This document shows positions 16,240 to 26,824 of a DNA stretch of 64,000 bases, piece by piece (positions within the stretch are counted from its first letter, which is position 1; each line of letters begins with the position of its first letter). The stretch lies in NCBI RefSeq assembly GCF_024172165.1, contig NZ_JAMZEB010000002.1, positions 10,080,501-10,144,500 on the forward strand. The letters are read 5' to 3'. The notes under the pieces were generated by a model, which saw nothing but the letters and a program-made list of their open reading frames with translations, made no database searches and had not been told where the DNA came from. Both the position numbers and the translations under genes were made by a program. The DNA comes from Nonomuraea thailandensis (GTDB taxonomy: Bacteria; Actinomycetota; Actinomycetes; Streptosporangiales; Streptosporangiaceae).

Positions 16240-16845
16240 ATGGGCACCAGAGACGTGATCCTCGACGCGGCGGCCGAGGTCATGGCCGAGCGAGGCCTGG
16301 CCAACGTGACCACGCGACAGATCGCACGGGCCGCCGGGTTCACCGAGGCGGCCCTGTACAAGCACTTCCCCAGCAAGGCCGACCTGATGGTGGCCGTGAT
16401 GCGGGAGCGTTCACCCGACTTCTCCCCGCTCGCGGGAGCGCTGCGCGGCGGGGGCGACCTGGTGGCGGCTCTCACCGCCGTGGCCAGAGCGGCCATCGAG
16501 CTGTACCGGGCCGGGTTCCCCATGTTCGCCTCGGTGTTCGCCGACCCGGCCACCCTGACCGCGCACAAGGAGGAGCTGCGGCAGGAGGGGGCCGGGCCGC
16601 ACAGGCCGAACGAGGCGCTGGCCGCCTACCTGCGCGCCGAGCAGGCGGCGGGGCGGGTGCGGGCCGAAGCGGACGTGCGGGCGGCGGCGGGGCTGCTGCT
16701 CGGGGCCTGCTTCCAGCACGCGTTCCTGGGGCACATGTCGGAGGCGGGGTTCAGGGACGACGAGGAGGCGGCGGCCGCGTTCGTCCGCACGCTGCTCGGC
16801 ACTCTCACCCCCGCGCCGCCACCGTGTCCGCCGCCCACCGCCTGA
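16240..16845 (+). CDS. TetR-family repressor
   Basis: Regulator of 201 aa with a canonical TetR helix-turn-helix at about 8-52 (DVILDAAAEVMAERGLANVTTRQIARAAGFTEAALYKHFPSK) and a helical ligand-binding domain. The ATG at 16240 (MGTRDVILD) follows GAGAGGG; an upstream in-frame ATG at 16204 lies inside the operator. It should repress itself and the divergent 15527-16153 gene through the twin operator. The last 41 nt overlap an antisense coding stretch. The ligand is unknown, perhaps an electrophile or quinone given its target. Confidence 0.92.
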   Translation: MGTRDVILDAAAEVMAERGLANVTTRQIARAAGFTEAALYKHFPSKADLMVAVMRERSPDFSPLAGALRGGGDLVAALTAVARAAIELYRAGFPMFASVFADPATLTAHKEELRQEGAGPHRPNEALAAYLRAEQAAGRVRAEADVRAAAGLLLGACFQHAFLGHMSEAGFRDDEEAAAAFVRTLLGTLTPAPPPCPPPTA

Positions 16846-17119
16846 CGCGGTCCTCGTGCCCCTTCGCGGGGAAGGTGCCGTCCAGGGCGACGTCGGTGAT
16901 CGTCGTGGCGTACTCGGCCGGCGTGGCGTCGTTCGTCCGCTTCGCGTGCGCGTGCGCGGCCCCCGCGGCGGCGTCCGCCAGCGAGCGCCACCGTACGTCG
17001 CGCAGCACACGCGGGGGCGTGAAACCCACGGGAGTGAAGCGGAAGCAGCCCGGCTCGGCGACGAAGCCGGCCGTGGCGATCAGCCGGCCCTTGTGACGGA
17101 CCTGCGCGCCGGATTTCAG
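16805..17119 (-). CDS. Orphan coding stretch after cydB, start unresolved
   Basis: Open frame of up to about 104 codons with strong actinobacterial third-position G/C bias and a plausible protein: GAQVRHKGRLIATAGFVAEPG, FRFTPVGFTPPRVLRDVRW, AEYATTITDVALDGTFPAKG. Only a GTG at 17029 is a standard start, giving 74 aa, yet coding-like sequence continues up to the cydB stop at 17116. It could therefore be a short gene using that GTG, a gene with a rare start such as the CTG at 17119, or the remnant of a larger gene truncated by joining to cydB. I recognise no family. Its 3' end overlaps the convergent TetR gene by 41 nt. Confidence 0.45.
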   Translation of the reverse strand: MKSGAQVRHKGRLIATAGFVAEPGCFRFTPVGFTPPRVLRDVRWRSLADAAAGAAHAHAKRTNDATPAEYATTITDVALDGTFPAKGHEDRVRRWAADTVAARG

Positions 17120-18054
17120 AAGAACGTCACCGAGCGATCGCTCAGCCGGTGCCGGTGCACCCACCACAACGCCGCCTGGGCGGCCAGCAGGAACGGCAGG
17201 ATCGGCAGCGCCACCATCGTGAGCCCGCCGATCGTGCTCTCCCCCGCCACCCCTTCGAGCAACCGCCCGGCCATCAGCGCTCCGGCGGTCAGCGGCAGGC
17301 AGAGCGCGGCGAGCGCCGTCCCGGCGAAGGCCGCGCCGTCGCGGCCCTTCCTGAAGGCCCGCCAGGCCACGGCGACGGCGGCCGGGCCGGCGAGACCGGG
17401 GACGAGGGCGAGGGGCGCGAACCCGGACGCGGAGGCGAGCGGGGCCGTGACGACCAGCGCCGGCAGGAGCACCAGCACGACGGGCGCCAGCCGCTCGCCC
17501 GCGCGCCTGGCCCGCTCGCGCAGCTCGCCGGTCGTGCGCAGCGCCAGGAACGCCGCGCCGTGCAGGCCGAAGAGCGCCACCGTGGCCAGCGCGCCGAGCA
17601 GCGCGTACGGGTTCAGCAGCCACAGCACGCCGTCCCCTGGCTCCTGGACGGCGTTGCCGAGGAAGAGTCCGGCCGCCGCGGCGAAGACCGCGCTCGCGAC
17701 CGCCTGGGCCGTCTCCCACCGCCGCTGCCAGCCGGCCTCCGGCCTGCGCGCGCGGAACCACATCCCGAGGTCGCGGACGAACCACGCCGCGACCATCACC
17801 ACGATCACCGGGTACAGCGCGGTGAACAGCACTGCCTCGGCGTCGGGGAACGTGACCGCCAGCACGCCGGCGAAGGCGATCAGCCAGACCTCGCCGGCCA
17901 GGAAGAACGGGCCGATGGCGGCGACCACCCGGCGCCTGCCCCGGGCGTCGCCGCGCAGCACGGCCAGGAACATGCCCGCGCCGAGGGCGAACCCGTCGAG
18001 CGCGTGCCAGCCGGCCAGCAGCAGGCCGACGACGATCAGCCAGACGATCTCCAT
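17116..18054 (-). CDS. cydB: Cytochrome bd ubiquinol/menaquinol oxidase subunit II
   Basis: Integral membrane protein of 312 aa, about nine helices. It starts MEIVWLIVVGLLLAGWHALDGFALGAGMF, the characteristic first helix of CydB with W-x-x-L-D-G-F. Further family stretches are RRVVAAIGPFFLAGEVWLIAFAG and GLTMVALPILPFLLAAQAALWW. It supports subunit I in the quinol oxidase that reduces O2 without proton pumping, giving high oxygen affinity and peroxide/NO tolerance. Its ATG overlaps the cydA TGA (ATGA). It is slightly short, as in other actinobacteria. Confidence 0.93.
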   Translation of the reverse strand: MEIVWLIVVGLLLAGWHALDGFALGAGMFLAVLRGDARGRRRVVAAIGPFFLAGEVWLIAFAGVLAVTFPDAEAVLFTALYPVIVVMVAAWFVRDLGMWFRARRPEAGWQRRWETAQAVASAVFAAAAGLFLGNAVQEPGDGVLWLLNPYALLGALATVALFGLHGAAFLALRTTGELRERARRAGERLAPVVLVLLPALVVTAPLASASGFAPLALVPGLAGPAAVAVAWRAFRKGRDGAAFAGTALAALCLPLTAGALMAGRLLEGVAGESTIGGLTMVALPILPFLLAAQAALWWVHRHRLSDRSVTFF

Positions 18055-19292
18055 CAGCGCTCCCTGACCAGTTCCTCGTCCCCCAGGACACTTCCGAGCA
18101 CGAGCGAGCGCGGCCCCGCCTTCGCGATCCTGGCGATCAGGAGGTAGCCGACGACCACCAGCGTCACGTACAGGGTCGTGAAGATCACCAGCGAGGCCAG
18201 GACGCTCGCGGTGCTGACGTCCGAGACGGCCTCGCTCGTGGGCAGGACGTCGTAGACGGCCCAGGGTTGCCGCCCGATCTCGCGGACCGTCCAGCCGAGG
18301 ATCACGGTCAGGAACGGCAGCGGGATCGTCCAGACCCCGACCCCGAGCAGGAACCGCCGCCGCTCGATGCGGCCCCGGCCGATCAGCACGATGGGGACGA
18401 GCGCGAAGAGCACGTACAGGTAGGCGACCGACAGCATGACGGTGAGCGCGATGGGCACCCACGCGGGCGCCAGGTAGTCACCGGGGCCGTGCTCGGCGGC
18501 CATGCGCTCGGCGGCGCGCAGGGCCTCCGCGCCGCTCCCGAGCTTGGTCGGCTGGTTGCGCACCACCCACAGCACCGACGCGTCCCCGAAGCCGATGGTG
18601 AAGAAGGTGGCGACGTAGCCGACGGTGAGGCCGAGCCGCAGGGACAGGCGGAAGAAGGGCACCTCGCCGGTGCCCCGGCGGAAGTGCCAGGCGCTCACCC
18701 CTGCCATGAAGAAGCCGCCGACCATGAGCGCGGCGGGCAGGATGTGCCCCACGGCGAGCAGCGCGGCGGGATTGGTGAACACCGCGCCGACGTCGACCAC
18801 GCGCAGCGCGTCACCGGCCCGCTCGAAGCCGACCGGGTTCTGCAGGAATCCGTTCGCGACCACGATGAGGTACGCCGAGCCGATCGCCGCGATCGCCACG
18901 ACGTAGAAGGTCAGCAGGTGCACCACCTTCGGCAGCCGGCCCCAGCCGAAGATCCAGAGCCCGAGGAACGTCGACTCGACGAAGAAGGCGTAGAGCGTCT
19001 CCATCGCCATGGGCGCGCCGAAGAGCTCACCGGCGAAGTGCGTCAGCCCGCTCCAGTTGAGGCCGAACTGGAACTCCAGCAGCAGGCCGGAGATGATGCC
19101 GAGGCCGTAGTTGACGATGTAGATCTGTCCCCAGAACTTCGTCAGCCGCTCGTGCAGGGGGTTGCCCCGCACGACCCAGAGCGTCTGCAGGAACGCGATC
19201 AGCGGGGCGAGGCCGAGCGTCAGGGCGACGAAGAGGAAGTGCAGGCTCGTGGTGATCCCGAACTCGAGCCGAGCCAGGTCGAGCGCGTCCAC
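18054..19292 (-). CDS. cydA: Cytochrome bd oxidase subunit I
   Basis: Quinol-oxidising, haem-bearing subunit of 412 aa. Visible landmarks are His18 in TTSLHFLFV (haem ligand), the acidic helix ETLYAFFVESTFLGLWIFGW with the conserved Glu pair, the WVVRNQPTK region and the GRQPW motif (EIGRQPWAVYDVLPT) near 330. The Q loop is short, so it belongs to the short-Q-loop class. It is preceded 3 nt upstream by a 67-aa membrane-protein gene and followed by cydB with a 4-nt overlap: one operon. No cydDC is nearby. Confidence 0.95.
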   Translation of the reverse strand: MDALDLARLEFGITTSLHFLFVALTLGLAPLIAFLQTLWVVRGNPLHERLTKFWGQIYIVNYGLGIISGLLLEFQFGLNWSGLTHFAGELFGAPMAMETLYAFFVESTFLGLWIFGWGRLPKVVHLLTFYVVAIAAIGSAYLIVVANGFLQNPVGFERAGDALRVVDVGAVFTNPAALLAVGHILPAALMVGGFFMAGVSAWHFRRGTGEVPFFRLSLRLGLTVGYVATFFTIGFGDASVLWVVRNQPTKLGSGAEALRAAERMAAEHGPGDYLAPAWVPIALTVMLSVAYLYVLFALVPIVLIGRGRIERRRFLLGVGVWTIPLPFLTVILGWTVREIGRQPWAVYDVLPTSEAVSDVSTASVLASLVIFTTLYVTLVVVGYLLIARIAKAGPRSLVLGSVLGDEELVRER

Positions 19293-19295
19293 GGC

Positions 19296-19499
19296 TCAGC
19301 GCCCGGACCGCCGGAAGACCCCGAACTCGACCAGGAGCCCGAGGACGGCGCCTCCGGCGAAGGCGACCAGCTCGTCCACCCCGAGGCCGGTGTCCCGGGT
19401 CATCAGCAGGGTGACCAGCACGTTCCCGAGCACGATCCCCGCGATGACGAGGACGACGAGCCGCACCGTCCGTCCGGTGGATCCTCTGACCTGTTCCAT
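19296..19499 (-). CDS. Small two-TM protein, first gene of the cyd operon
   Basis: Protein of 67 aa: polar N-terminus (MEQVRGSTGRTVR), TM1 about 14-34, a short loop (TRDTGLGVDE), and TM2 about 43-62 ending FRRSGR. The ribosome binding site GAAGGAGA lies about 8 nt from the ATG, and the stop is 3 nt before cydA, so it is co-translated with the oxidase. It does not resemble CydX/CydH sequence (those have one TM), but its position suggests an accessory subunit or assembly factor. This is inference. Confidence 0.8.
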   Translation of the reverse strand: MEQVRGSTGRTVRLVVLVIAGIVLGNVLVTLLMTRDTGLGVDELVAFAGGAVLGLLVEFGVFRRSGR

Positions 19500-19519
19500 C
19501 TGGGAGTCTCCTTCACCAA

Positions 19520-19549
19520 TGTAGGCACGCTACACGTAGGCAGCCTACA
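19520..19549. promoter_or_regulatory. Two abutting palindromic boxes in the cyd promoter
   Basis: TGTAGGCACGCTACA (19520-19534) is followed directly by CGTAGGCAGCCTACA (19535-19549). Each 15-mer is a dyad (TGTAG-N5-CTACA; GTAGGC-A-GCCTAC), and the junction forms a third palindrome, CTAC-AC-GTAG. They lie 20-50 nt upstream of the first cyd-operon start codon, so a dimeric repressor or activator probably controls cyd expression here. Confidence 0.7.
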
Positions 19550-19567
19550 TGTTGGAGAACCCGGCCG

Positions 19568-20020
19568 CTAATCCTTGATGCGCTTCATGGTGAGGTGGGA
19601 GTCCACCCGCGAGACCGCGGCCAGCGGCAGGATCTGCTGGCTGAGGAACTTCTCGTAGGCGAACTGGTCGGCCACCGCCACGCGCATGTAGTAGTCGGGC
19701 CGCCCGAACATCCGCCGGAACTCCAGCACCTCCTCCAGCGCCGCCACCCGCGACTCGAACTCCTCCACGGTCTGCAGGTCGTTGACCGCGATCTCCACCG
19801 ACACGACCACCTCCAGCGACCGGCCCAGGGCCTCGGGGGAGATCTGCGCCCGGTAGCCGGCGATCACCCCGGCGTCCTCCAGGCGCTTGACCCGGCGCAG
19901 GCACGGCGGCGGCGTCAGCCCCACCCGTCGGGCCAGCTCCACGTTCGACATCCGGCCGTCCTGGGCCAATTGGAACAAAATTTCGCGATCAACGTGATCC
20001 AGGATAATTGAATTGCTCAT
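19568..20020 (-). CDS. Lrp/AsnC-family regulator
   Basis: Protein of 150 aa: N-terminal winged helix-turn-helix (LDHVDREILFQLAQDGRMSNVELARRVGLTPPPCLRRVKRLEDAGVI) and C-terminal RAM domain (EVVVSVEIAV, GRPDYYMRVAVADQ). It binds amino acids, commonly leucine or another branched-chain residue. It is divergent from azlCD, a branched-chain amino acid exporter, over 63 bp, the classic arrangement in which the Lrp protein controls the exporter. The cyd promoter boxes lie just after its stop and belong to the next operon. Confidence 0.93.
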   Translation of the reverse strand: MSNSIILDHVDREILFQLAQDGRMSNVELARRVGLTPPPCLRRVKRLEDAGVIAGYRAQISPEALGRSLEVVVSVEIAVNDLQTVEEFESRVAALEEVLEFRRMFGRPDYYMRVAVADQFAYEKFLSQQILPLAAVSRVDSHLTMKRIKD

Positions 20021-20083
20021 ATGCCCGATTTCTCCTAACGCGTGAAACCATATTATGCGGGATACGCACTAAAATTGCTTTTC

Positions 20084-20908
20084 ATGCGAACGCGGGATTT
20101 CACGGCGGCTGCGGCCGACACCGCCTCGGTGGGGCTGAGCCTGTTCCCCCTCGGGGTCAGCTTCGGCGTGCTGGTGGTGCACGCCGGGCTCGACTGGTGG
20201 TGGGCGACGGTGTTCACCGCGGTGATCTACGCGGGGTCGCTGGAGTTCCTGCTGCTCGGGCTGGTCGCCACCGCGACGCCGCTGGGGCAGATCGCCGTCA
20301 CGGCGCTGCTGGTGAACATGCGGCACGTCTTCTACGCCCTGTCCTTCCCGCTGCGCCAGGTCCGCCCGCTCGGCCGCGTCTACGCCACCTTCGCGCTCAC
20401 CGACGAGGCGTACGCGCTGACCGCGGGCGGGCGCGCCCGCGGCTGGAGCGGCGCGCGCATCCTGTGGATGCAGGTGCTGTGCCAGGGTTACTGGGTCGGC
20501 GGCGCCACCGCGGGAGCGCTCGCCGGAGCGCTGGTCCCGGTCACCCTGCACGGGCTGGACTTCGCGCTGACCGCCCTGTTCGTGGTGCTGACCATCGACG
20601 CCTGGCGGGACCGGCGCGACCTGCCGACGCCGCTGCTGGCCGCCGCGAGCTTCGCCGGCGCCGCGCTCCTGACCCCCGGCCAGCTCCTGCCGGTCTCGAT
20701 GGGCCTGTTCACGGCCGGCCTGCTCATCCGGTACGCCCTGCGCCACCTCCGGCGCCCGGCCGCGTCCGCACCCGCTTCCGCGTCCGCATCCACACCCGCG
20801 TCCGCACTCGCGTCCGCGTCCGCACTCGCGTCCGCGTCCACCGCTCCGGCGCCCTCGGCCCCTTCGCCCGTGCCGGCTTCGATCTCGGGCCTGGGCCCGG
20901 AAAGGTAG
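20084..20908 (+). CDS. azlC: Branched-chain amino acid exporter, AzlC subunit
   Basis: AzlC-family large subunit of 274 aa with 6-8 hydrophobic segments. Typical stretches are SLFPLGVSFGVLVV, GSLEFLLLGLV, ALLVNMRHVFYALS and FALTDEAYAL (the N-M-R-H and T-D-E motifs). With AzlD it exports branched-chain amino acids or analogues. The ATG at 20084 (MRTRDFTAAA) fits family length; a GTG at 20042 would add 14 residues inside the promoter. The last ~45 residues are a low-complexity Ala/Ser/Pro tail from DNA repeats, absent from typical AzlC. It is followed by azlD after 7 nt. Confidence 0.9.
   Translation: MRTRDFTAAAADTASVGLSLFPLGVSFGVLVVHAGLDWWWATVFTAVIYAGSLEFLLLGLVATATPLGQIAVTALLVNMRHVFYALSFPLRQVRPLGRVYATFALTDEAYALTAGGRARGWSGARILWMQVLCQGYWVGGATAGALAGALVPVTLHGLDFALTALFVVLTIDAWRDRRDLPTPLLAAASFAGAALLTPGQLLPVSMGLFTAGLLIRYALRHLRRPAASAPASASASTPASALASASALASASTAPAPSAPSPVPASISGLGPER
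20761..20841 (+). repeat. Short tandem repeats encoding an Ala/Ser tail
   Basis: Degenerate 6- and 18-bp repeats of GCGTCC/GCACTC type at the 3' end of azlC, encoding an Ala-Ser-rich tail. An almost exact 18-bp unit (GTCCGCACTCGCGTCCGC) occurs twice in tandem, which suggests slippage expansion. Confidence 0.75.
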
Positions 20909-20915
20909 CACCCGC

Positions 20916-21248
20916 GTGCCCACCCCGCTCTACCTGGCCGCCGTCGTGGCCGTCAGCACCGCGATCACGTGGGGCCTGCGCGCCCTGCCCTTCGCCGTGC
21001 TGGGCCCGCTGCGCCGCTCGTCCGTCCTGCAGTTCCTGGCCGTGCAGATGCCCACCGGCATCATGCTGATCCTGGCCCTGTACACCCTGCGCGACCTGCG
21101 CCCCACGCCCTGGACCGCCATGGTGCCCGCCGTCCTGGCCCTGGCGACCGCGGTCGGGCTGCACGTCAAGACCCGCAACGCGGTGATCAGCGTCCTGGGC
21201 GCGACCGCCGTGCACGTGGTGCTGTCGACGTTCTGGCACGCCGGCTGA
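20916..21248 (+). CDS. azlD: Branched-chain amino acid exporter, AzlD subunit
   Basis: Small membrane protein of 110 aa with four hydrophobic segments, matching AzlD: VAVSTAITWGLRALPFAVL near the N-terminus and QMPTGIMLILALYTLRDL in the middle. It forms the exporter with AzlC. The GTG start follows GAAAGG and lies 7 nt after the azlC stop. It ends 4 nt before the convergent kinase-like gene. Confidence 0.92.
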   Translation: MPTPLYLAAVVAVSTAITWGLRALPFAVLGPLRRSSVLQFLAVQMPTGIMLILALYTLRDLRPTPWTAMVPAVLALATAVGLHVKTRNAVISVLGATAVHVVLSTFWHAG

Positions 21249-21252
21249 CCCG

Positions 21253-22278
21253 TTAGGCGCGGTCGAGCTCCGCGTGCGGGAAGGGCGTCCGCTTGCTCTC
21301 GCCGACCAGCCGCTCGACGAACCCCTCGAAGACGAGAGCGGTCGCGGCGTGCCGATCGAGGAGCCCGGCGGCGGCCTCGGAGACCTGATCGCGCCTGGCC
21401 CGGCCCGCCACCCACTCGCGCAGGAGCCGGACGTGCTCCCGCCTCTCCCGCGTGCCGCCCGGCAGGTGGTGGCGGAGGAGGTGGCTGGTGGTGTAGTACC
21501 GGTCGTAGGAGAGATGATCGTCGAGGAAGCGGGACTCCTCGGCGGACAGCGTGAACCGCTTGCTCACGGCCAGCCCCAGATCGGCGAAGTAGATCTCGCG
21601 GCCGTCGGTGAGCAGGTTCAGGAAATGGGCGTCGAAGTGCACGAACCCCTGCGAGCTCAGGAACCGGGTGCCGCCGACGAGTGCCTGTTCGAGCCATGGG
21701 TACGGCTCGCTCCCCTCGCGCTCCGACAGCCACGACGCCAGCGTTCCCGGCAGGTGCTCCAGGAACAGGACCAGGCTGCGCGAGGAGGTCATGATGGCCT
21801 CCAGCCGCCTGCGCACCGCGTCCGAGCCGTCCCAGCGCGCCACGTATCCGTCGATGCCGCCGGGCTCGTCGGAGAACCCCTCCGGAGGGCTGTCGGGGAT
21901 CACCCGCCAGTGGCACAGGATGGGGAAGCCGGCGAAGGCGCCGGTCAGCACCCAGTTCGTGGTCATGACGTGGGCCGCCAGCTCCCGCCAGGCGCCGAAC
22001 CCGGCCGAGCCGACCCCGTACTGGTAGAAGGTCGGCAGGCCGAAGACGTTGGCCGTCGACCGGACGTGCTCCGGGCGGCACTCCAGGTCGGTGAGCGGGA
22101 CGCGCTTGACGAAGACGCGGGTGCCGGCCACCTCCAGCTCAGCGGACCGCCCGCCGATGCCCTCCCCCCGCGGCTCGGCCCCCGCGACCAGGTCGGCCAC
22201 CTGCCGGTCGCTCAGCACGGCGAGGGCGGTGGACACGGCGTCGTAGGCGGCCAGGCGAGCCGGGTCGGCGGGCGGCAT
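21253..22278 (-). CDS. Protein kinase-like phosphotransferase
   Basis: Cytosolic protein of about 341 aa with a divergent kinase fold: a candidate ATP-binding Lys in TRVFVKRVPLT, a catalytic-loop-like motif with Asp and Asn (GFVHFDAHFLNLLTDG) and a metal-binding Asp (EIYFADLGLA, in place of DFG). Downstream it has a His/Tyr-rich stretch (SYDRYYTTSHLLRHHLPGG). It resembles uncharacterised actinobacterial protein-kinase-family members; the substrate is unknown. The ATG at 22278 (MPPADPARLAAYD) has GGGAG about 10 nt upstream; a GTG at 22320 is possible. Confidence 0.75.
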   Translation of the reverse strand: MPPADPARLAAYDAVSTALAVLSDRQVADLVAGAEPRGEGIGGRSAELEVAGTRVFVKRVPLTDLECRPEHVRSTANVFGLPTFYQYGVGSAGFGAWRELAAHVMTTNWVLTGAFAGFPILCHWRVIPDSPPEGFSDEPGGIDGYVARWDGSDAVRRRLEAIMTSSRSLVLFLEHLPGTLASWLSEREGSEPYPWLEQALVGGTRFLSSQGFVHFDAHFLNLLTDGREIYFADLGLAVSKRFTLSAEESRFLDDHLSYDRYYTTSHLLRHHLPGGTRERREHVRLLREWVAGRARRDQVSEAAAGLLDRHAATALVFEGFVERLVGESKRTPFPHAELDRA

Positions 22279-22404
22279 GAGCTGTCGGCTCCCGGGGGCG
22301 GGGACGGGGCGTGTGCTCACTGTCGCACACGTACGGAGCAGCCGGTTCTTCACGCCCGGCCGTACGGACGGTAAAAACCTGACCGGGCACAAAACTGGGA
22401 CTGT

Positions 22405-22443
22405 TCGTTATCTTGTATCAATCGTGTTTATGGCGGTAGGTTG
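22405..22443 (+). promoter_or_regulatory. AT-rich furA promoter and candidate FurA box
   Basis: An unusually AT-rich stretch for this genome (TTATCTTGTATCAATCG and on) lies 8-45 nt before the furA ATG. TTGTAT (22413-22418) with TAGGTT (22437-22442) at 18-bp spacing would place the transcription start at or near the ATG, as in leaderless mycobacterial furA. FurA proteins bind AT-rich DNA at this position; I see no convincing perfect dyad. Confidence 0.4.
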
Positions 22444-22450
22444 TGGCGCC

Positions 22451-25154
<2,704 letters not shown>

Positions 25155-25204
25155 TCCTCTTCGTCGTAGCGGGTTCGATCGGGGAACCCGGGTGACGTAG
25201 CGCG

Positions 25205-25249
25205 AGGTCCTGTGCGGGCGGGCGGCCTTTCCGCCCGCCCGCACAGGAC
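25205..25249. terminator. 20-bp perfect hairpin between convergent katG and tctA
   Basis: Perfect 20-bp inverted repeat (25205-25224 with 25230-25249) around the loop CCTTT, located 50 nt after the katG stop and 46 nt before the tctA stop. It probably ends transcription from both sides. Confidence 0.92.
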
Positions 25250-25295
25250 CCGGAGGATCCTGATGCCACCCGGGCCAGGCGACGCCATCGTATGC

Positions 25296-26801
25296 CTACT
25301 CGTCCTCGGTGAAGACGACCTCGCGGCGCCTGCGGATCGCCGGGAGGACGGCGACCACCAGGGCCGCCACGGTCAGGAGCAGGAGGACGGCGGAGATGGG
25401 GCGGGTGAGGAAGACGGTCGCGTCGCCGCGGGAGATGATGAGCGCCCGCCGCAGGTTCTCCTCCAGCAGGGGCCCGAGGACGAAGCCGAGCAGCAGGGGC
25501 GCGGGCTCGCAGCCGCACTTGATCAGCACGTACCCGAGAAGGCCGAAGAAGACGATCGCGTAGACGTCGAACGCGTTGAACGACAGCGAGTACGTGCCGA
25601 TCGCCGCGAACAGGATGATCATCGGGAACAGCACCTGGTACGGGATGTGCAGCATGCGCACCCAGATGCCGATCAGCGGCAGGTTCAGCAGCACGAGCAG
25701 CACATTGCCGATCCACATCGACGCGATCAGGCCCCAGAACAGCGCCGGCTCGTCGGTGAGGACGTTCGGACCCGGGGTGATGCCGTGCACGATGAACGCG
25801 CCGACCATCAGCGCCATCACCGGGTGAGCGGGCAGGCCCAGGGTGAGCAGCGGGATGAACGACGTCTGGGCGGCGGCGTTGTTGGCCGACTCGGGCCCGG
25901 CGACGCCCTCGACGGCGCCGTGCCCGAACTCCTGGCGCCGCTTGGAGATGCGCTTCTCCACCGCGTAGGAGGTGAACGAGGCCAGCACGTGGCCGCCGCC
26001 GGGCAGGACGCCGAGCGCGGCGCCGAGCCCGGTGCCCCGCAGGATGGGGCCGACGATCCTGCGCCGGTCCTCGGGGGTCGGCCAGAGGTTCTTCACCCTG
26101 CTGACGACCATCGTGCGGGTCCGCTCGTTCTCCAGATTGCGCAGGATCTCGGCCACGCCGAACATGCCGACGGCGACCGACACGAAGTCGATGCCGCCGT
26201 ACAGCTCCCGCTGCTCGAAGACGAACCTGGGCGTGCCGGTGTAGATGTCCTGGCCGACGGTGCCGAGCAGCACCCCGAGCCCGATCATGGCCAGGGCCTT
26301 GAGCGCCGAGCCACGGGCCAGCGCGATCGACACGATCAGGCCGAGCAGCACCAGCGAGAAGTAGTCGGCCGCGCCGAACTGCAGCGCGACCCTGGCCAGC
26401 GGCGGGGCCGCGACGGCGAGCACGACGGTGGCGATCGTGCCGGCCACGAAGGAGCCGACGGCGGCGGTGGCCAGCGCAGCGCCGGCCCTGCCCTGCTTGG
26501 CCATCTCGTGGCCGTCGAGCGCGGTGACCGCGGCCGAGGACTCGCCGGGCAGGTTGATCAGGATGGCCGTCGTCGAGCCGCCGTACTGGGCTCCGTAGTA
26601 GATGCCGGCCAGCATGATCAGCGCCGTCACCGGCTCGAAGCTGAACGTGATCGGCAGCAGCATCGCGACCGTGGCCGTCGGCCCGATGCCGGGCAGCACG
26701 CCGACCGCCGTGCCGAGCAGCACTCCCACGAAGCAGTACAGGACGTTCTGGACGAGGAGGGCGGTCGAGAAGCCCAGCGCCAGGTTGTCGAGAAGTTCCA
26801 T
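25296..26801 (-). CDS. tctA: Tripartite tricarboxylate transporter, large permease TctA
   Basis: Polytopic permease of 501 aa with 10-12 hydrophobic segments. It contains the TctA signatures [18 protein letters not shown] near the N-terminus, [38 protein letters not shown] (the internal repeat of the G-x-L-P-G-x-G motif) and [18 protein letters not shown]. With TctB and the TctC receptor it imports a carboxylate using an ion gradient. Its substrate is set by TctC and not obvious from sequence. It is the last gene of tctCBA, and 23 nt follow tctB. Confidence 0.95.
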   Translation of the reverse strand: MELLDNLALGFSTALLVQNVLYCFVGVLLGTAVGVLPGIGPTATVAMLLPITFSFEPVTALIMLAGIYYGAQYGGSTTAILINLPGESSAAVTALDGHEMAKQGRAGAALATAAVGSFVAGTIATVVLAVAAPPLARVALQFGAADYFSLVLLGLIVSIALARGSALKALAMIGLGVLLGTVGQDIYTGTPRFVFEQRELYGGIDFVSVAVGMFGVAEILRNLENERTRTMVVSRVKNLWPTPEDRRRIVGPILRGTGLGAALGVLPGGGHVLASFTSYAVEKRISKRRQEFGHGAVEGVAGPESANNAAAQTSFIPLLTLGLPAHPVMALMVGAFIVHGITPGPNVLTDEPALFWGLIASMWIGNVLLVLLNLPLIGIWVRMLHIPYQVLFPMIILFAAIGTYSLSFNAFDVYAIVFFGLLGYVLIKCGCEPAPLLLGFVLGPLLEENLRRALIISRGDATVFLTRPISAVLLLLTVAALVVAVLPAIRRRREVVFTEDE

Positions 26802-26824
26802 GCCCTCTCAATCCGGATGCCGCG

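Noticed and set aside
17132-17143. Perfect 12-bp palindrome GAGCGATCGCTC
   Set aside because: It lies inside the last codons of cydB and is compatible with its codon use; no sign of an operator role.
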